NCBI RefSeq assembly: GCF_018304965.1
Contig: NZ_JAGQED010000007.1
Span: 62,001-126,000 of the forward strand
DNA length: 64,000 nucleotides
Source of the DNA: Collimonas antrihumi
Lineage (GTDB): Bacteria; Pseudomonadota; Gammaproteobacteria; Burkholderiales; Burkholderiaceae_D
Direction: 5' to 3'
Part shown: in pieces, positions 27,050 through 35,323 of the stretch
Layout: each line of letters opens with the position of its first letter
How positions within the stretch are numbered: the first letter of the stretch is position 1
Position numbers and translations under genes: made by a program
The notes under the pieces: generated by a model
The model's database searches: none
Told to the model about the DNA's origin: nothing
Seen by the model: the letters and a program-made list of their open reading frames with translations, nothing else

Positions 27050-27964
27050 TCATATTGGCAGAGCCCGGTCCCAAGCTGGCATTTCGCCGAATTGCTGCGC
27101 CAGGAAATCGACAAAGGTGCGCACCTTGGCCGACAAGTGCTGACGGCTCGGATACACCGCATGAATCGCCAGCGCATCGCCATGATAGTCAGTCAGGATC
27201 GGCACCAGGCGGCCGTCGCGGATCGCATCGCCGATGATGAAGGTCGGTTGCCGTATGACGCCCATGCCGGCAACCGCCGCCGCCAGCAGCAGATCGCCGT
27301 TATTGCAATGCAAGCCGCCGCTGATGCGTACCATGTGGATCTTGCCGTCGCGTTGCAGGCGCCATTCATTGTCCGGTAGCGTGTAAGCATAGGTCAGGCA
27401 AGTATGCCGGGCCAGGTCGTCGGGATGCTGCGGTATGCCGTGCTGCGCAAGATAGGCTGGTGCGGCGCAGGTCAGCACACGTGCGGGAGCCAGTTTGCGC
27501 ATCACCAGGCTGGAATTTTGCAATCTGCCAATGCGTATCGCCAGATCGAAACCTTCCTCGACCAGATCGACAATCCGGTCCGATAAAGTCACATCCAGTT
27601 CGACATTGGGGTAGCGTTGCGCATACAGCGGCAGCAGCACACCCAGATGATTGACGGAAAAAGACACCGGTGCATTGATGCGCAACACGCCGCTCGGATT
27701 GGCGGCATGCATGCCGGCCGCCAGCGTGGCTTGTTCGAGATCGGCCAGCACCTGCTTGCAGCGCTCCAGATAAGCGCTGCCGGTATCGGTCAGGCTGATG
27801 CGGCGCGTGCTGCGATTCAACAGGCGCGCGCCCAAGTATTCCTCAAGGTCGGCGATATGCCGCGTCACCGACGGATTCGACAGGTTCAGGATGCGTGCCG
27901 CGCCCGACAGGCTGCCGGTTTCGGTCACTTTGACAAACACCTTCATGGCTTCGAACAGATTCAT
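27050..27964 (-). CDS. LysR-family transcriptional regulator
   Basis: A 304-residue regulator. The winged helix-turn-helix is at residues 3-62 (FVKVTETGSLSGAARILNLS, then VTRHIADLEEYLGARLLNRS). The effector domain follows (GVLRINAPVSFSVNHLGVLL). It belongs to the broad CrgA/DsdC-like group. It is transcribed divergently from the doxX-dioxygenase pair, which it probably regulates. Confidence 0.9.
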   Translation of the reverse strand: MNLFEAMKVFVKVTETGSLSGAARILNLSNPSVTRHIADLEEYLGARLLNRSTRRISLTDTGSAYLERCKQVLADLEQATLAAGMHAANPSGVLRINAPVSFSVNHLGVLLPLYAQRYPNVELDVTLSDRIVDLVEEGFDLAIRIGRLQNSSLVMRKLAPARVLTCAAPAYLAQHGIPQHPDDLARHTCLTYAYTLPDNEWRLQRDGKIHMVRISGGLHCNNGDLLLAAAVAGMGVIRQPTFIIGDAIRDGRLVPILTDYHGDALAIHAVYPSRQHLSAKVRTFVDFLAQQFGEMPAWDRALPI

Positions 27965-28101
27965 CGCAGCGCCTTATTATTCTGGATTCCGGAAATGGTA
28001 TTTCAATAAAACTCTATTTTTCTTTCCATTGCAAGAATATATAGTCAAACAGGATCTACAAATTCTCCTGGTTTTTAACCATTTCTTGCGAAAGTACTAT
28101 C

Positions 28102-28515
28102 ATGAATACCACCAATCCAGGCAACCCAAGCATTTACGCCGCCACTTTGCTTAGACTTACCTTAGGCATCGCACTTTTGGCGCATGCTTACCTCAAGGTT
28201 TTCGTTTTCACTTTACCGGGCGCTGCCGGTTTCTTTGCCAGCCAGGGATTTCCGGCCTGGTCGGTCTATCCTGTGGTGGCGGTTGAAGTGCTGACCGGGA
28301 TTGCCATGGTGCTTGGCCTGCAGGCGCGGATTGCCGCAGTAATTTCGTTGCCGGTACTATTAGGTGCATTATCGGTACATGCCGGCAACGGCTGGGTTTT
28401 CACCAGCCCTGACGGCGGCTGGGAATATCCGGCATTCATGGTGGTCACCGCCATTTCAGTTGCCTTGCTGGGTAATGGCGCGTTTGCGCTGGGCTCGGCC
28501 AAGGCCGACAAGTAA
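28102..28515 (+). CDS. DoxX family membrane protein
   Basis: A 137-residue four-span membrane protein. LRLTLGIALLAHAYLKVF and AVEVLTGIAMVLGLQARIAA match the DoxX/YphA (DUF417-like) family, often linked to redox or quinone-related functions, but without a settled role. It is divergent from the LysR gene and followed by a five-unit tandem repeat and the dioxygenase gene, with which it is likely co-transcribed. Confidence 0.87.
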   Translation: MNTTNPGNPSIYAATLLRLTLGIALLAHAYLKVFVFTLPGAAGFFASQGFPAWSVYPVVAVEVLTGIAMVLGLQARIAAVISLPVLLGALSVHAGNGWVFTSPDGGWEYPAFMVVTAISVALLGNGAFALGSAKADK

Positions 28516-28533
28516 TCTGAGAAGTAACCTGAG

Positions 28534-28593
28534 AAACACGCTTATAAACACGCTTATAAACAAGCTTATAAACAAGCTTATAAACAAGCTTAT
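28534..28593 (+). repeat. Five tandem 12-bp repeats upstream of the dioxygenase gene
   Basis: Two units of aaacacgcttat are followed by three of aaacaagcttat, filling the space between doxX and the dioxygenase start. The last unit ends just before the AGAG-type ribosome site. A unit-number change would alter leader length but not a reading frame. Confidence 0.9.
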
Positions 28594-28607
28594 TGAAAGA
28601 GATCAAG

Positions 28608-29405
28608 ATGAGCTCCAATGCCACCCGCATGCCGGCGATTTTTTTCGGTCACGGCAGCCCGATGAATGCACTTGAAGACAATCGCTACACTGACGCATGG
28701 GCCCAGTTGGGCGCCAGCGCAGCGCGGTTGCAGCCGAAAGCGATCCTGTCGGTGTCCGCACATTGGTACACGCGCGGCACCGGCGTCACCGCGATGGCGC
28801 AGCCGAAGACCATCCACGATTTCGGCGGCTTTTCGCAAGCGCTGTTTGATGTCCGTTATCCGGCGCCGGGCGATCCGCAGCTGGCAGCGCAAGTGCGCGA
28901 TCTGCTGGCGCCGATAGCGGTTACCATGGATCAATCGTGGGGACTCGATCACGGCACCTGGTCGGTGCTGGTCAAAGCCTTTCCCAACGCTGATGTACCG
29001 GTGATACAACTAAGCATCGATGCGACTCAGCCGGCGCAGTTCCACTTTGACCTGGGGCGCAAACTTGCCGTATTGCGCGAACAGGGTGTGCTGATCATCG
29101 GCAGCGGCGACGTGGTGCATAACCTGCGCTTGATGAGCCGCAGCCAAGACGCGCCGGTGCATGGCTGGGCCCAACGGTTCAATGACCATATCCGCGAGAG
29201 CCTGGTGAGCGGCGATATGCAATCGGTGATCGACTATGCCGACCAGGGGCAGGATGCGCAATTGTCAGTGCCGACGCCAGAGCACTATCTGCCTTTGTTG
29301 TACGTCGCCGGCGCCAAGCAGGATGACGAAACGATTTCGATTGCGGTGGATGGCATCGATATCGGTTCTATCAGTATGTTGACCGCTGTGGTCGGCGCTG
29401 TCTGA
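28608..29405 (+). CDS. Class III extradiol ring-cleavage dioxygenase (YgiD/DODA-like)
   Basis: A 265-residue protein of the LigB/YgiD family. Metal-ligand histidines are in FFGHGSPMNAL (near residue 15), VSAHWYTRG (near 52) and WGLDHGTWSVL; IIGSGDVVHNLRL is also family-typical. Members open catechol-like rings such as DOPA. The ATG at 28608 was preferred to an in-frame TTG at 28593 that lies at the end of the tandem repeat. LysR and DoxX neighbours suggest an aromatic or redox stress function. Confidence 0.87.
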   Translation: MSSNATRMPAIFFGHGSPMNALEDNRYTDAWAQLGASAARLQPKAILSVSAHWYTRGTGVTAMAQPKTIHDFGGFSQALFDVRYPAPGDPQLAAQVRDLLAPIAVTMDQSWGLDHGTWSVLVKAFPNADVPVIQLSIDATQPAQFHFDLGRKLAVLREQGVLIIGSGDVVHNLRLMSRSQDAPVHGWAQRFNDHIRESLVSGDMQSVIDYADQGQDAQLSVPTPEHYLPLLYVAGAKQDDETISIAVDGIDIGSISMLTAVVGAV

Positions 29406-29433
29406 AGCTAGCTGAGATCAGGCGCAAACAGGA

Positions 29434-30663
29434 TTATTCCTTGCCCTTCACCGGTTTGGGGTAATCCTTCATCACATCGATCGGCTGCGCATATGCCGAG
29501 TCCCAGGTCTGCCGGTGCAACTCCGCGATCCGTTGCGCCATCTTCTCATTGCGCAGCACGATTTCCAGGTTGCGCGAATTGTCCAGATAGCCGCCACTCC
29601 AGTTACTAGTCCCGATCCATGCCAGTTGGCCATCGATAGCCATGGTCTTGCTGTGGATTACGCGGGCGAAAGGAATGAAGCCGGTACTGGCTTGCGGCAG
29701 TGTGACGATCCGGATTTCCATCCCAGGGAGCAGCGCCAGGCTTTTCAAATAAGCGATCGCCGGTTTTTCGGCATTCCAGTTCGACACCATCAGCTTGACC
29801 TTGACGCCGCGCGCGAGTGCCGCGCGAATCGCATTATCAATTACCGCGTAATAAGGACGTGTGCGCTTCGAACCGTAGCTTAACGGTGCGTAGTCGAGCA
29901 ACTGGATCAGGACTTCGGATTTGGCCGCCGCCAGCAGTTTCGGTAATTCCGTTTCCGAATCGCCGACGCCGGGCGGGTTAAAAGCGTTCGGGCTGGCCAC
30001 CAGGAATGTCGCTTGCCGGTCATTGGCTGCCACCGCGCCTTGATTGAGTTTTGGTACTTCCTTGCCCCGCGTAATCAGTTCCTGCGCACGCCAGTCGTGC
30101 TCGAAAATATTTTGCAACTGGCTGACAACCACTGCGTCAGTGATGCGCAAGCCGGTCTCATGAATGTGGACAAACGAGCGCCAGTCGAAATTCTGGCTGC
30201 CGACGTAGGCGGAGCTGCCATCGACCACCATATATTTCGCGTGGATGATGCCGTTGCCGGTCAGCTTGGAATAATCGAGATAACGGAATTCCAGATTGGG
30301 AATCTGTTTGAGCCGCTCGATGGTGGGCATATCGGAAGCGAATTTTCCTTTTTCTTCCATCAGGAAACGGATCTTGACGCCGCGCGCGCCGGCTGCGGCA
30401 AGCCGTGCAATCACCTGCTCGAATGCGGCGCCGGGCTGGCTCGCCACATAAAACTGGCCCAGCACGATCTGCTGTCTGGCGGCGTCGAACATCTCGCTCC
30501 AGACTTGCAGCGGTTCCCGCAAATCTGGCGTTGCCAACGTGGTTTCCACCGGGGCAGTGTGCACCAATTCATAACCGGGGATGCCGAATTCGGCATGGGC
30601 GCTGGCGGTGCAACCGAGCAGGATTGCTACCGATGCGATCAGCGAATTGTTCAATTTATGCAT
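29434..30663 (-). CDS. Exported phospholipase-D superfamily phosphodiesterase, PLD3/K4-like
   Basis: A 409-residue protein with two HKD motifs: HAKYMVVDGSSAYVGSQNFD (from residue 141) and HSKTMAIDGQLAWIGTSNWS (from 337). The second, with GTSNWSGGY, resembles the PLD3/poxvirus-K4 branch, which includes nucleases, more than classical phospholipases. The leader contains both a possible lipobox (LLGC, Cys18) and a signal-peptidase-I-like SAHA site, so it is exported and possibly lipid-anchored. It lies 11 bases after exbB on the same strand and belongs to the tonB cluster. Confidence 0.88.
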   Translation of the reverse strand: MHKLNNSLIASVAILLGCTASAHAEFGIPGYELVHTAPVETTLATPDLREPLQVWSEMFDAARQQIVLGQFYVASQPGAAFEQVIARLAAAGARGVKIRFLMEEKGKFASDMPTIERLKQIPNLEFRYLDYSKLTGNGIIHAKYMVVDGSSAYVGSQNFDWRSFVHIHETGLRITDAVVVSQLQNIFEHDWRAQELITRGKEVPKLNQGAVAANDRQATFLVASPNAFNPPGVGDSETELPKLLAAAKSEVLIQLLDYAPLSYGSKRTRPYYAVIDNAIRAALARGVKVKLMVSNWNAEKPAIAYLKSLALLPGMEIRIVTLPQASTGFIPFARVIHSKTMAIDGQLAWIGTSNWSGGYLDNSRNLEIVLRNEKMAQRIAELHRQTWDSAYAQPIDVMKDYPKPVKGKE

Positions 30664-30674
30664 TTCAATCCTGG

Positions 30675-31322
30675 TCAGGCGAGATGTAATTTGCCGGATT
30701 CTGCCGGTGTCGGTTTCATGTCGCGTTCAATCACGCGGCCAACGCAGGCACGCAGCATCAATACTTTTAAATGATCGTTGATGCGTTCGATCCGTTCCTG
30801 GAACATATTAAAGAAAAACATGCCGACCACCGCGATGCCGATACCCAGCGCTGTCGCGTACAAAGCGGTGCCGATGCCCTGCGACACTTGGCCCGGATCG
30901 GATACACCGGATACCGCGAGTGCTTTGAAAGTATCGATGATACCTAGAATCGTGCCGAGCAGGCCGAGCAGGGGAGCTGCGGTGACGATGGTATCCAGGA
31001 TCCACAACCGGTGCTGCACTTCGCCGCGGTTGGCGATGTACACCGATTCGCTGAAATCTTCCAGGTCCTTGTCACTGGTCAGCTGATGTTTTTCCGCCAG
31101 GATGTCGGACACCAGCGTCAGCGGCAAGCTGGCACGGGATGTCAGGGCGGCTGGTAGTTCTTGCACGTGCTGCACGGCGTGCGTCATGGCTCTTTCCAGG
31201 CCGATTGCCTGGCGCAGCGTGTAGTTGAAAAACAGTCCGCGTTCGACAATCACGAATATCGCCAGGGCGGCACAGGCGTACATCAGATAGAAAGCGAGCT
31301 CGTGGAATAATTGCATGTTCAT
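30675..31322 (-). CDS. exbB: TonB-system proton channel subunit ExbB
   Basis: A 215-residue MotA/TolQ/ExbB-family membrane protein. It has an N-terminal span (LAFYLMYACAALAIFVIVER), a cytoplasmic region and two C-terminal spans containing APLLGLLGTILGIIDTF and the GIGTALYATALGIGIAVVGM proton-channel region. AGAGG five bases before the codon at 31322 supports this start; an upstream in-frame ATG lies in the preceding hairpin region. It is separated from exbD-tonB by the receptor gene. Confidence 0.92.
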   Translation of the reverse strand: MNMQLFHELAFYLMYACAALAIFVIVERGLFFNYTLRQAIGLERAMTHAVQHVQELPAALTSRASLPLTLVSDILAEKHQLTSDKDLEDFSESVYIANRGEVQHRLWILDTIVTAAPLLGLLGTILGIIDTFKALAVSGVSDPGQVSQGIGTALYATALGIGIAVVGMFFFNMFQERIERINDHLKVLMLRACVGRVIERDMKPTPAESGKLHLA

Positions 31323-31358
31323 GGTGACCTCTCTGCGCACGAATGCACGTTTGTTGCA

Positions 31359-31386
31359 GCGGCGGATCCGACTCAGGATCCGCCGC
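31359..31386 (-). promoter_or_regulatory. Strong hairpin between the receptor gene and exbB
   Basis: GCGGCGGATCC and GGATCCGCCGC form a perfect 11-bp stem with a 6-base loop. There is no T-run after it on the minus strand, so it is more likely an mRNA stabiliser or processing element than an intrinsic terminator. It lies between the receptor stop and the exbB start. Confidence 0.65.
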
Positions 31387-31420
31387 CAGGGATTGCAGTT
31401 CAAGAATTACTATTACCCGA

Positions 31421-33817
31421 TTAAAAATCCGCAACCAGCGTCACGCTGAAGCTGCGTGGTGCGCTGACATAGAAAGTCGGCGGAACTGCCGGCGCGCTGC
31501 TGTTAATCGCGACAGCATTACTGGTGAACTGGCTACCGCTGCCGGCATTCAGATTCAGGTACTGCTTGTTAAAGATATTGTTGACGTTGAAGCGCACCGT
31601 CGGTTTCTTCAACCAGGTAGTGGACGGGAAGGTATAACCGGCGCCGGCATTGAACACCGTGTAGCCGCCCAGGCTGTCGTCGTTGACCAAAGTGGTGTAA
31701 CGCTTGCCGGTGTATTTGCCTTGGCCGAATACATACCAGCTATCTTGTGCGTACTGCAGACTCAAGCCGCTCAACCAGTTCGGCGTATCCGGAAACTCTT
31801 TGCCGCCGGTTGGCAGATTGAAGTTGGCTGCCCAAGGCATATCCTTATCCATCTTGCTCTTGATATAGGATAGCGAGCCGTACAGGCTCAGGTTCTTGGT
31901 GAGCGAGTAGCCGGATTCCAATTCAAGGCCTTTGGAGGTCGAGTCGCCGACGTTGTAGTCGGTACGGTTACCGGTATCGGGATTGAACGAGCTGGCAATG
32001 CGATTTTTATAATCGACATAAAATGCCGATCCTGAAAACGTCCATTTGTCAGCCGCGTAACGGTAGCCGAGATCGTAATTCCAGGAAGTTTCCTTGTCCA
32101 CCGGCACATTGCGCACTTTGCCGCCGGTATACACGCCGTTGACGAAATTGCCGCCCGAGATCAGATTGAAAAAGGAAAAATTGCCCGGCGCCTTGAAGTT
32201 TTTCGCAGCGTTGAAGAATACCGATTGCGCCTGATCGAGCTGATAACGGATACCGAGGCTAGGCAACAGGTCGGAATACGATTTCTGCACAGTATAAAAG
32301 CCAGGTGAGCTCTGGCTTGGATTGTTGGTGACGTTACGGTCTATGCTCGAATAACGTGCGCCGAGCTGCAGGTTCAGCTTGTCTTGCATCAGGCTGATGT
32401 TGTCTTGCACGAAAGCCGATTTGCCGGTACTGATGGTGAGCGTATCACGGTATTGAGCGAAAGAACCGTCTTGGTTCTTGAGCCAGACATCGGGATTGTT
32501 TAGCCAGACATCGGCGGCATTGCCGTTGTTGTCGATAGGTGAATAAGGACCGGTTTGCTGATGACGTGCGCGCTCGTACCAATAGCCGACCATCAGTTTG
32601 TGGTTGTCGATCTGCTGGTTGTACTTGACCGTAACGCCTGGACGATAGGTACGGGTGCGGCTGCCTTCATAGGCCAACACGGTATCTTTGGTATCGCCGT
32701 CGCGATTGACGTCGCGTACGCCGCCACCCAGCAACGTGCCGGAGTTACCTTCGCTGACTGTCTGCAACTGATTACCGCCAGTACCGAAGCCGTACCACAT
32801 GTATGGATTGACATCCACGCTGGATTGTGGCGCCAGCTGGAAGTGTGCGTTCATGGTGGCAAGCCAGTTCTTGAACGGATTCAGGTTGTAGCCGTAGTAC
32901 AGATCTTTGTTACCGGTATTGATGCCGGCGTTGGGTCCGTAGGTCGAGTCGTTTTGCGCGCCAGGGCCGCCCGGCTGATGTACCGGCGCCACGGTACCGA
33001 AATCCAGGTTGCGTCCGTATTGGGCGATCTGCGCTTTGGTCAGCGAACGATAATTATTATTCAGCGTCGAGTTGTACATGAAGCCGGTATCGACAAAACT
33101 GCCACCGCCCAGATCCAGCTTGCTGTTGAAGTCGACGTGTTCCTTGTCGGCGCGGCCGGTGCCCTTGAATTTGTCGGCCTGAGCCTTGGAGTAAGAGACG
33201 AAGAACTTGAAGCGATCATTGAACAGCTTGCCGGAATCGAGGCGCACGTAACCTTTCCACAGATCGTTCGAACCGAAAGTATATTGGGTGCGGAAACGCC
33301 GTTGGTCTTCCGGCGTACACATGGTCATGCCGATATTGCCGCCGGTGGCGCCAACGTGCGGTGCTTCGGTATCGGTGGAACCTTGCGTGACGAAGATGTC
33401 GCACAGGTTTTCGACATCGGTGTATTCCTGCGGATAGACGGCAAAACTACCGGAATCGTTGACTGGCGCGCCGTTGACAGTGAACCCGAGCTGGTCGCTG
33501 TTGAAGCCGCGCACCCGGACGTTGCCGCCGAACAGGCCGGTGCCGTCGTTATCGTAGCTGTTCACGCCCGGCAGCAGGTTGATCATCTGGAACGGATTGC
33601 TGGTGGTGCTTTGCTTGTCCATGTAATCGCGATTGACGGAGCTGCGCGCTTTCACCGATTCTTCCTGCTGGATCAGGCCGGTGTTCTGGCCGCCGTTGGC
33701 ATCGCCTTGCACTGTGACCTTGCCGACTTCAGATGTATCGGCAGCGTGGACCAGCGGGCTGGCGGCGATGAATAACCCGGAGATCAGCAGTGACAGCCGG
33801 GTGACTTTGAATTGCAT
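31421..33817 (-). CDS. TonB-dependent outer-membrane receptor
   Basis: A 798-residue receptor. The signal peptide ends near VHAAD, and a TonB-box-like EVGKVTVQG lies at residues 30-38. The plug domain has NPFQMINLLPGVNS and GNVRVRGFNSDQLGFTVNG; a 22-strand-type barrel ends in LVADF. Cys139 and Cys167 may form a plug disulfide. A DVNRDGDTKD loop at 369-378 resembles a calcium-binding loop. Substrate is unknown; clustering with an exported phosphodiesterase suggests a phosphate-containing ligand, which is inference only. RBS is AGGGAG. Confidence 0.93.
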   Translation of the reverse strand: MQFKVTRLSLLISGLFIAASPLVHAADTSEVGKVTVQGDANGGQNTGLIQQEESVKARSSVNRDYMDKQSTTSNPFQMINLLPGVNSYDNDGTGLFGGNVRVRGFNSDQLGFTVNGAPVNDSGSFAVYPQEYTDVENLCDIFVTQGSTDTEAPHVGATGGNIGMTMCTPEDQRRFRTQYTFGSNDLWKGYVRLDSGKLFNDRFKFFVSYSKAQADKFKGTGRADKEHVDFNSKLDLGGGSFVDTGFMYNSTLNNNYRSLTKAQIAQYGRNLDFGTVAPVHQPGGPGAQNDSTYGPNAGINTGNKDLYYGYNLNPFKNWLATMNAHFQLAPQSSVDVNPYMWYGFGTGGNQLQTVSEGNSGTLLGGGVRDVNRDGDTKDTVLAYEGSRTRTYRPGVTVKYNQQIDNHKLMVGYWYERARHQQTGPYSPIDNNGNAADVWLNNPDVWLKNQDGSFAQYRDTLTISTGKSAFVQDNISLMQDKLNLQLGARYSSIDRNVTNNPSQSSPGFYTVQKSYSDLLPSLGIRYQLDQAQSVFFNAAKNFKAPGNFSFFNLISGGNFVNGVYTGGKVRNVPVDKETSWNYDLGYRYAADKWTFSGSAFYVDYKNRIASSFNPDTGNRTDYNVGDSTSKGLELESGYSLTKNLSLYGSLSYIKSKMDKDMPWAANFNLPTGGKEFPDTPNWLSGLSLQYAQDSWYVFGQGKYTGKRYTTLVNDDSLGGYTVFNAGAGYTFPSTTWLKKPTVRFNVNNIFNKQYLNLNAGSGSQFTSNAVAINSSAPAVPPTFYVSAPRSFSVTLVADF

Positions 33818-33908
33818 GGCAATACTCCCTGTACGTTTTTATGAAATGTAAAAACTAAGTAAACTAAGTATTCAGGCAGCCGAATATTCAAACCGCTGCC
33901 AGCTGTTG

Positions 33909-33935
33909 CTGCTGTGGCTGCTGTGGCTGCTGTGG
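33909..33935. repeat. Three tandem 9-bp repeats after the tonB stop codon
   Basis: The unit ctgctgtgg occurs three times without mismatch directly downstream of tonB (on the minus strand ccacagcag). The array could extend the tonB reading frame with Ala-Thr triplets if the stop were lost. Confidence 0.75.
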
Positions 33936-33937
33936 CT

Positions 33938-34708
33938 CTATCCCGCGCCCGGGATGAATTCCAGTTCGGCGCTGAATCGATGTGTCGCTTCCCCAAGCCA
34001 GCTGGATTCGGGAAACGCAGAAAAAGTGGCTCGGTTGATGGTCTTGCGGGCAGCTTCATCGAGCAGCATGGAGTTCGATGAAGCTTCGATACCTTGTTCC
34101 GCCAGGGTGCCGTCGCGATTCAGCACGAACCAGACCTTGACCTTGCCTTGCGGCCGCTGCAGGCTGGCCTCGCGGCCTGTCGGATAGCGCTTGATACTGT
34201 TCAGATGCACCCGGACCTTGGAGACATAGCCGGCCTCCACACTGGCGCTGTTCGGTTTGGTTGCGGGCGGCGCCGGTTCTGGCGCCGGCGGCGCAATTGG
34301 GGCAGGTGCCGCGACGGCTTTTGGCGATGCCGGCGGGGCCGCCACTTCTGCGCTTGGGCTGTTGGTAGTCGGTGTGGCGCTAACTGTCTGCTGCTGTTGC
34401 TGCGGCTGCCGGATCGGCTCCCGAATCGGCTCCCGAATCGGCTCCCGAATCGGCTGCATCAGCGGTACCGGCAGCGGCTTCACCACTTGCGGGGGCGTCG
34501 GGGTCGGCGGCGCGGGTGCGGGCGGCGCCGGAGGCTCCGGTTCCATCAACGCGATCTGCACCAGCGAATCGTCGGAGTGCGCTTCAATCTTTGCCGCTTT
34601 CTGGATGCCGGCAAAGATCAGGACGGCGAGTATGAGTATCGATGGCAGCGTTGCCAACGCATCGCGAAATCGGTAGAAGAACGGCATGGTCGTCATTGCT
34701 TGCATCAC
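33938..34708 (-). CDS. tonB: TonB energy-transducing protein
   Basis: A 256-residue TonB. An N-terminal membrane anchor (LPSILILAVLIFAGIQKAAK) is followed by a Pro-rich periplasmic spacer (PEPPAPPAPAPPTPTPP) containing the four-fold PIREPIREPIREPIRQP array, encoded by near-identical 12-base units around 34410-34457. The C-terminal TonB domain is residues 160-256 (YPTGREASLQRPQGKVKVWF; FSAELEFIPGAG). It overlaps the exbD stop (ATGA), so translation is coupled. Confidence 0.93.
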   Translation of the reverse strand: MMQAMTTMPFFYRFRDALATLPSILILAVLIFAGIQKAAKIEAHSDDSLVQIALMEPEPPAPPAPAPPTPTPPQVVKPLPVPLMQPIREPIREPIREPIRQPQQQQQTVSATPTTNSPSAEVAAPPASPKAVAAPAPIAPPAPEPAPPATKPNSASVEAGYVSKVRVHLNSIKRYPTGREASLQRPQGKVKVWFVLNRDGTLAEQGIEASSNSMLLDEAARKTINRATFSAFPESSWLGEATHRFSAELEFIPGAG

Positions 34709-35112
34709 GGCTTGCGGGTGGCAATGGAGATCGATTCGAAACCGTTCTGTTTCAGCGTGTCCATCACTTCCACCAGCCGCTGCACTTCGACTCCGCGATC
34801 GCTGTTGACGATAACGTTGAGTTTTTCACCGTTTTTCTTTGCCTGATTCAAGCGCGCCGGCAGCTCGGCGATTTTGGTGTCGACACCGTCAACCTGCAAT
34901 GCGTCATTGAGACCGATCGTGACGACCGCCTTGTTTTGCGGTTTCAGATCCTGTGAACTGCTGGCCGTCGGCAAATGCGTTTTCATGCCGAGCGCAGGAA
35001 TGACGTTGAGGCTGATCAGCACAAAAAACACCAGTAGAAACATCATCACGTCGATCATAGGAATGATTTCGACACGCGCTTTCCGCTTTTTTGGTTCGTC
35101 CCAACTACGCAT
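34705..35112 (-). CDS. exbD: TonB-system subunit ExbD
   Basis: A 135-residue biopolymer-transport protein. The single N-terminal span carries the essential aspartate in IIPMIDVMMFLLVFFVLI; the periplasmic domain has NKAVVTIGLNDALQVDG and VNSDRGVEVQRLVEVMDTLK. ExbD works with ExbB to energise TonB. First gene of the minus-strand cluster exbD-tonB-receptor-exbB-PLD. Confidence 0.94.
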   Translation of the reverse strand: MRSWDEPKKRKARVEIIPMIDVMMFLLVFFVLISLNVIPALGMKTHLPTASSSQDLKPQNKAVVTIGLNDALQVDGVDTKIAELPARLNQAKKNGEKLNVIVNSDRGVEVQRLVEVMDTLKQNGFESISIATRKP

Positions 35113-35323
35113 TGCACTACCCCGATGAAAGATGCGCGGTGATAGCGTGAATTCGCTAACCGCTATAATTTCTATAACCGTCGGCAGAATAGCGAGAAAT
35201 TATTTCGGCAGTATTACAATCGATAACGATTTGGTGGTGGCGCCACGTAAAGTTAAGCGAACGATCGGCGAGAGCTTTGGAGATGGGTGCGCTGTGGGTG
35301 CTGTGTGTGCCGTGCCTACTTGC

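Noticed and set aside
28534-28593. Possible CRISPR-like array
   Set aside because: Units are only 12 bases with no spacers and no cas genes nearby; it is a simple tandem repeat.
35113-35323. Pho box upstream of the exbD-tonB cluster
   Set aside because: I looked for CTGTCAT-type direct repeats to support phosphate control and found none convincing.
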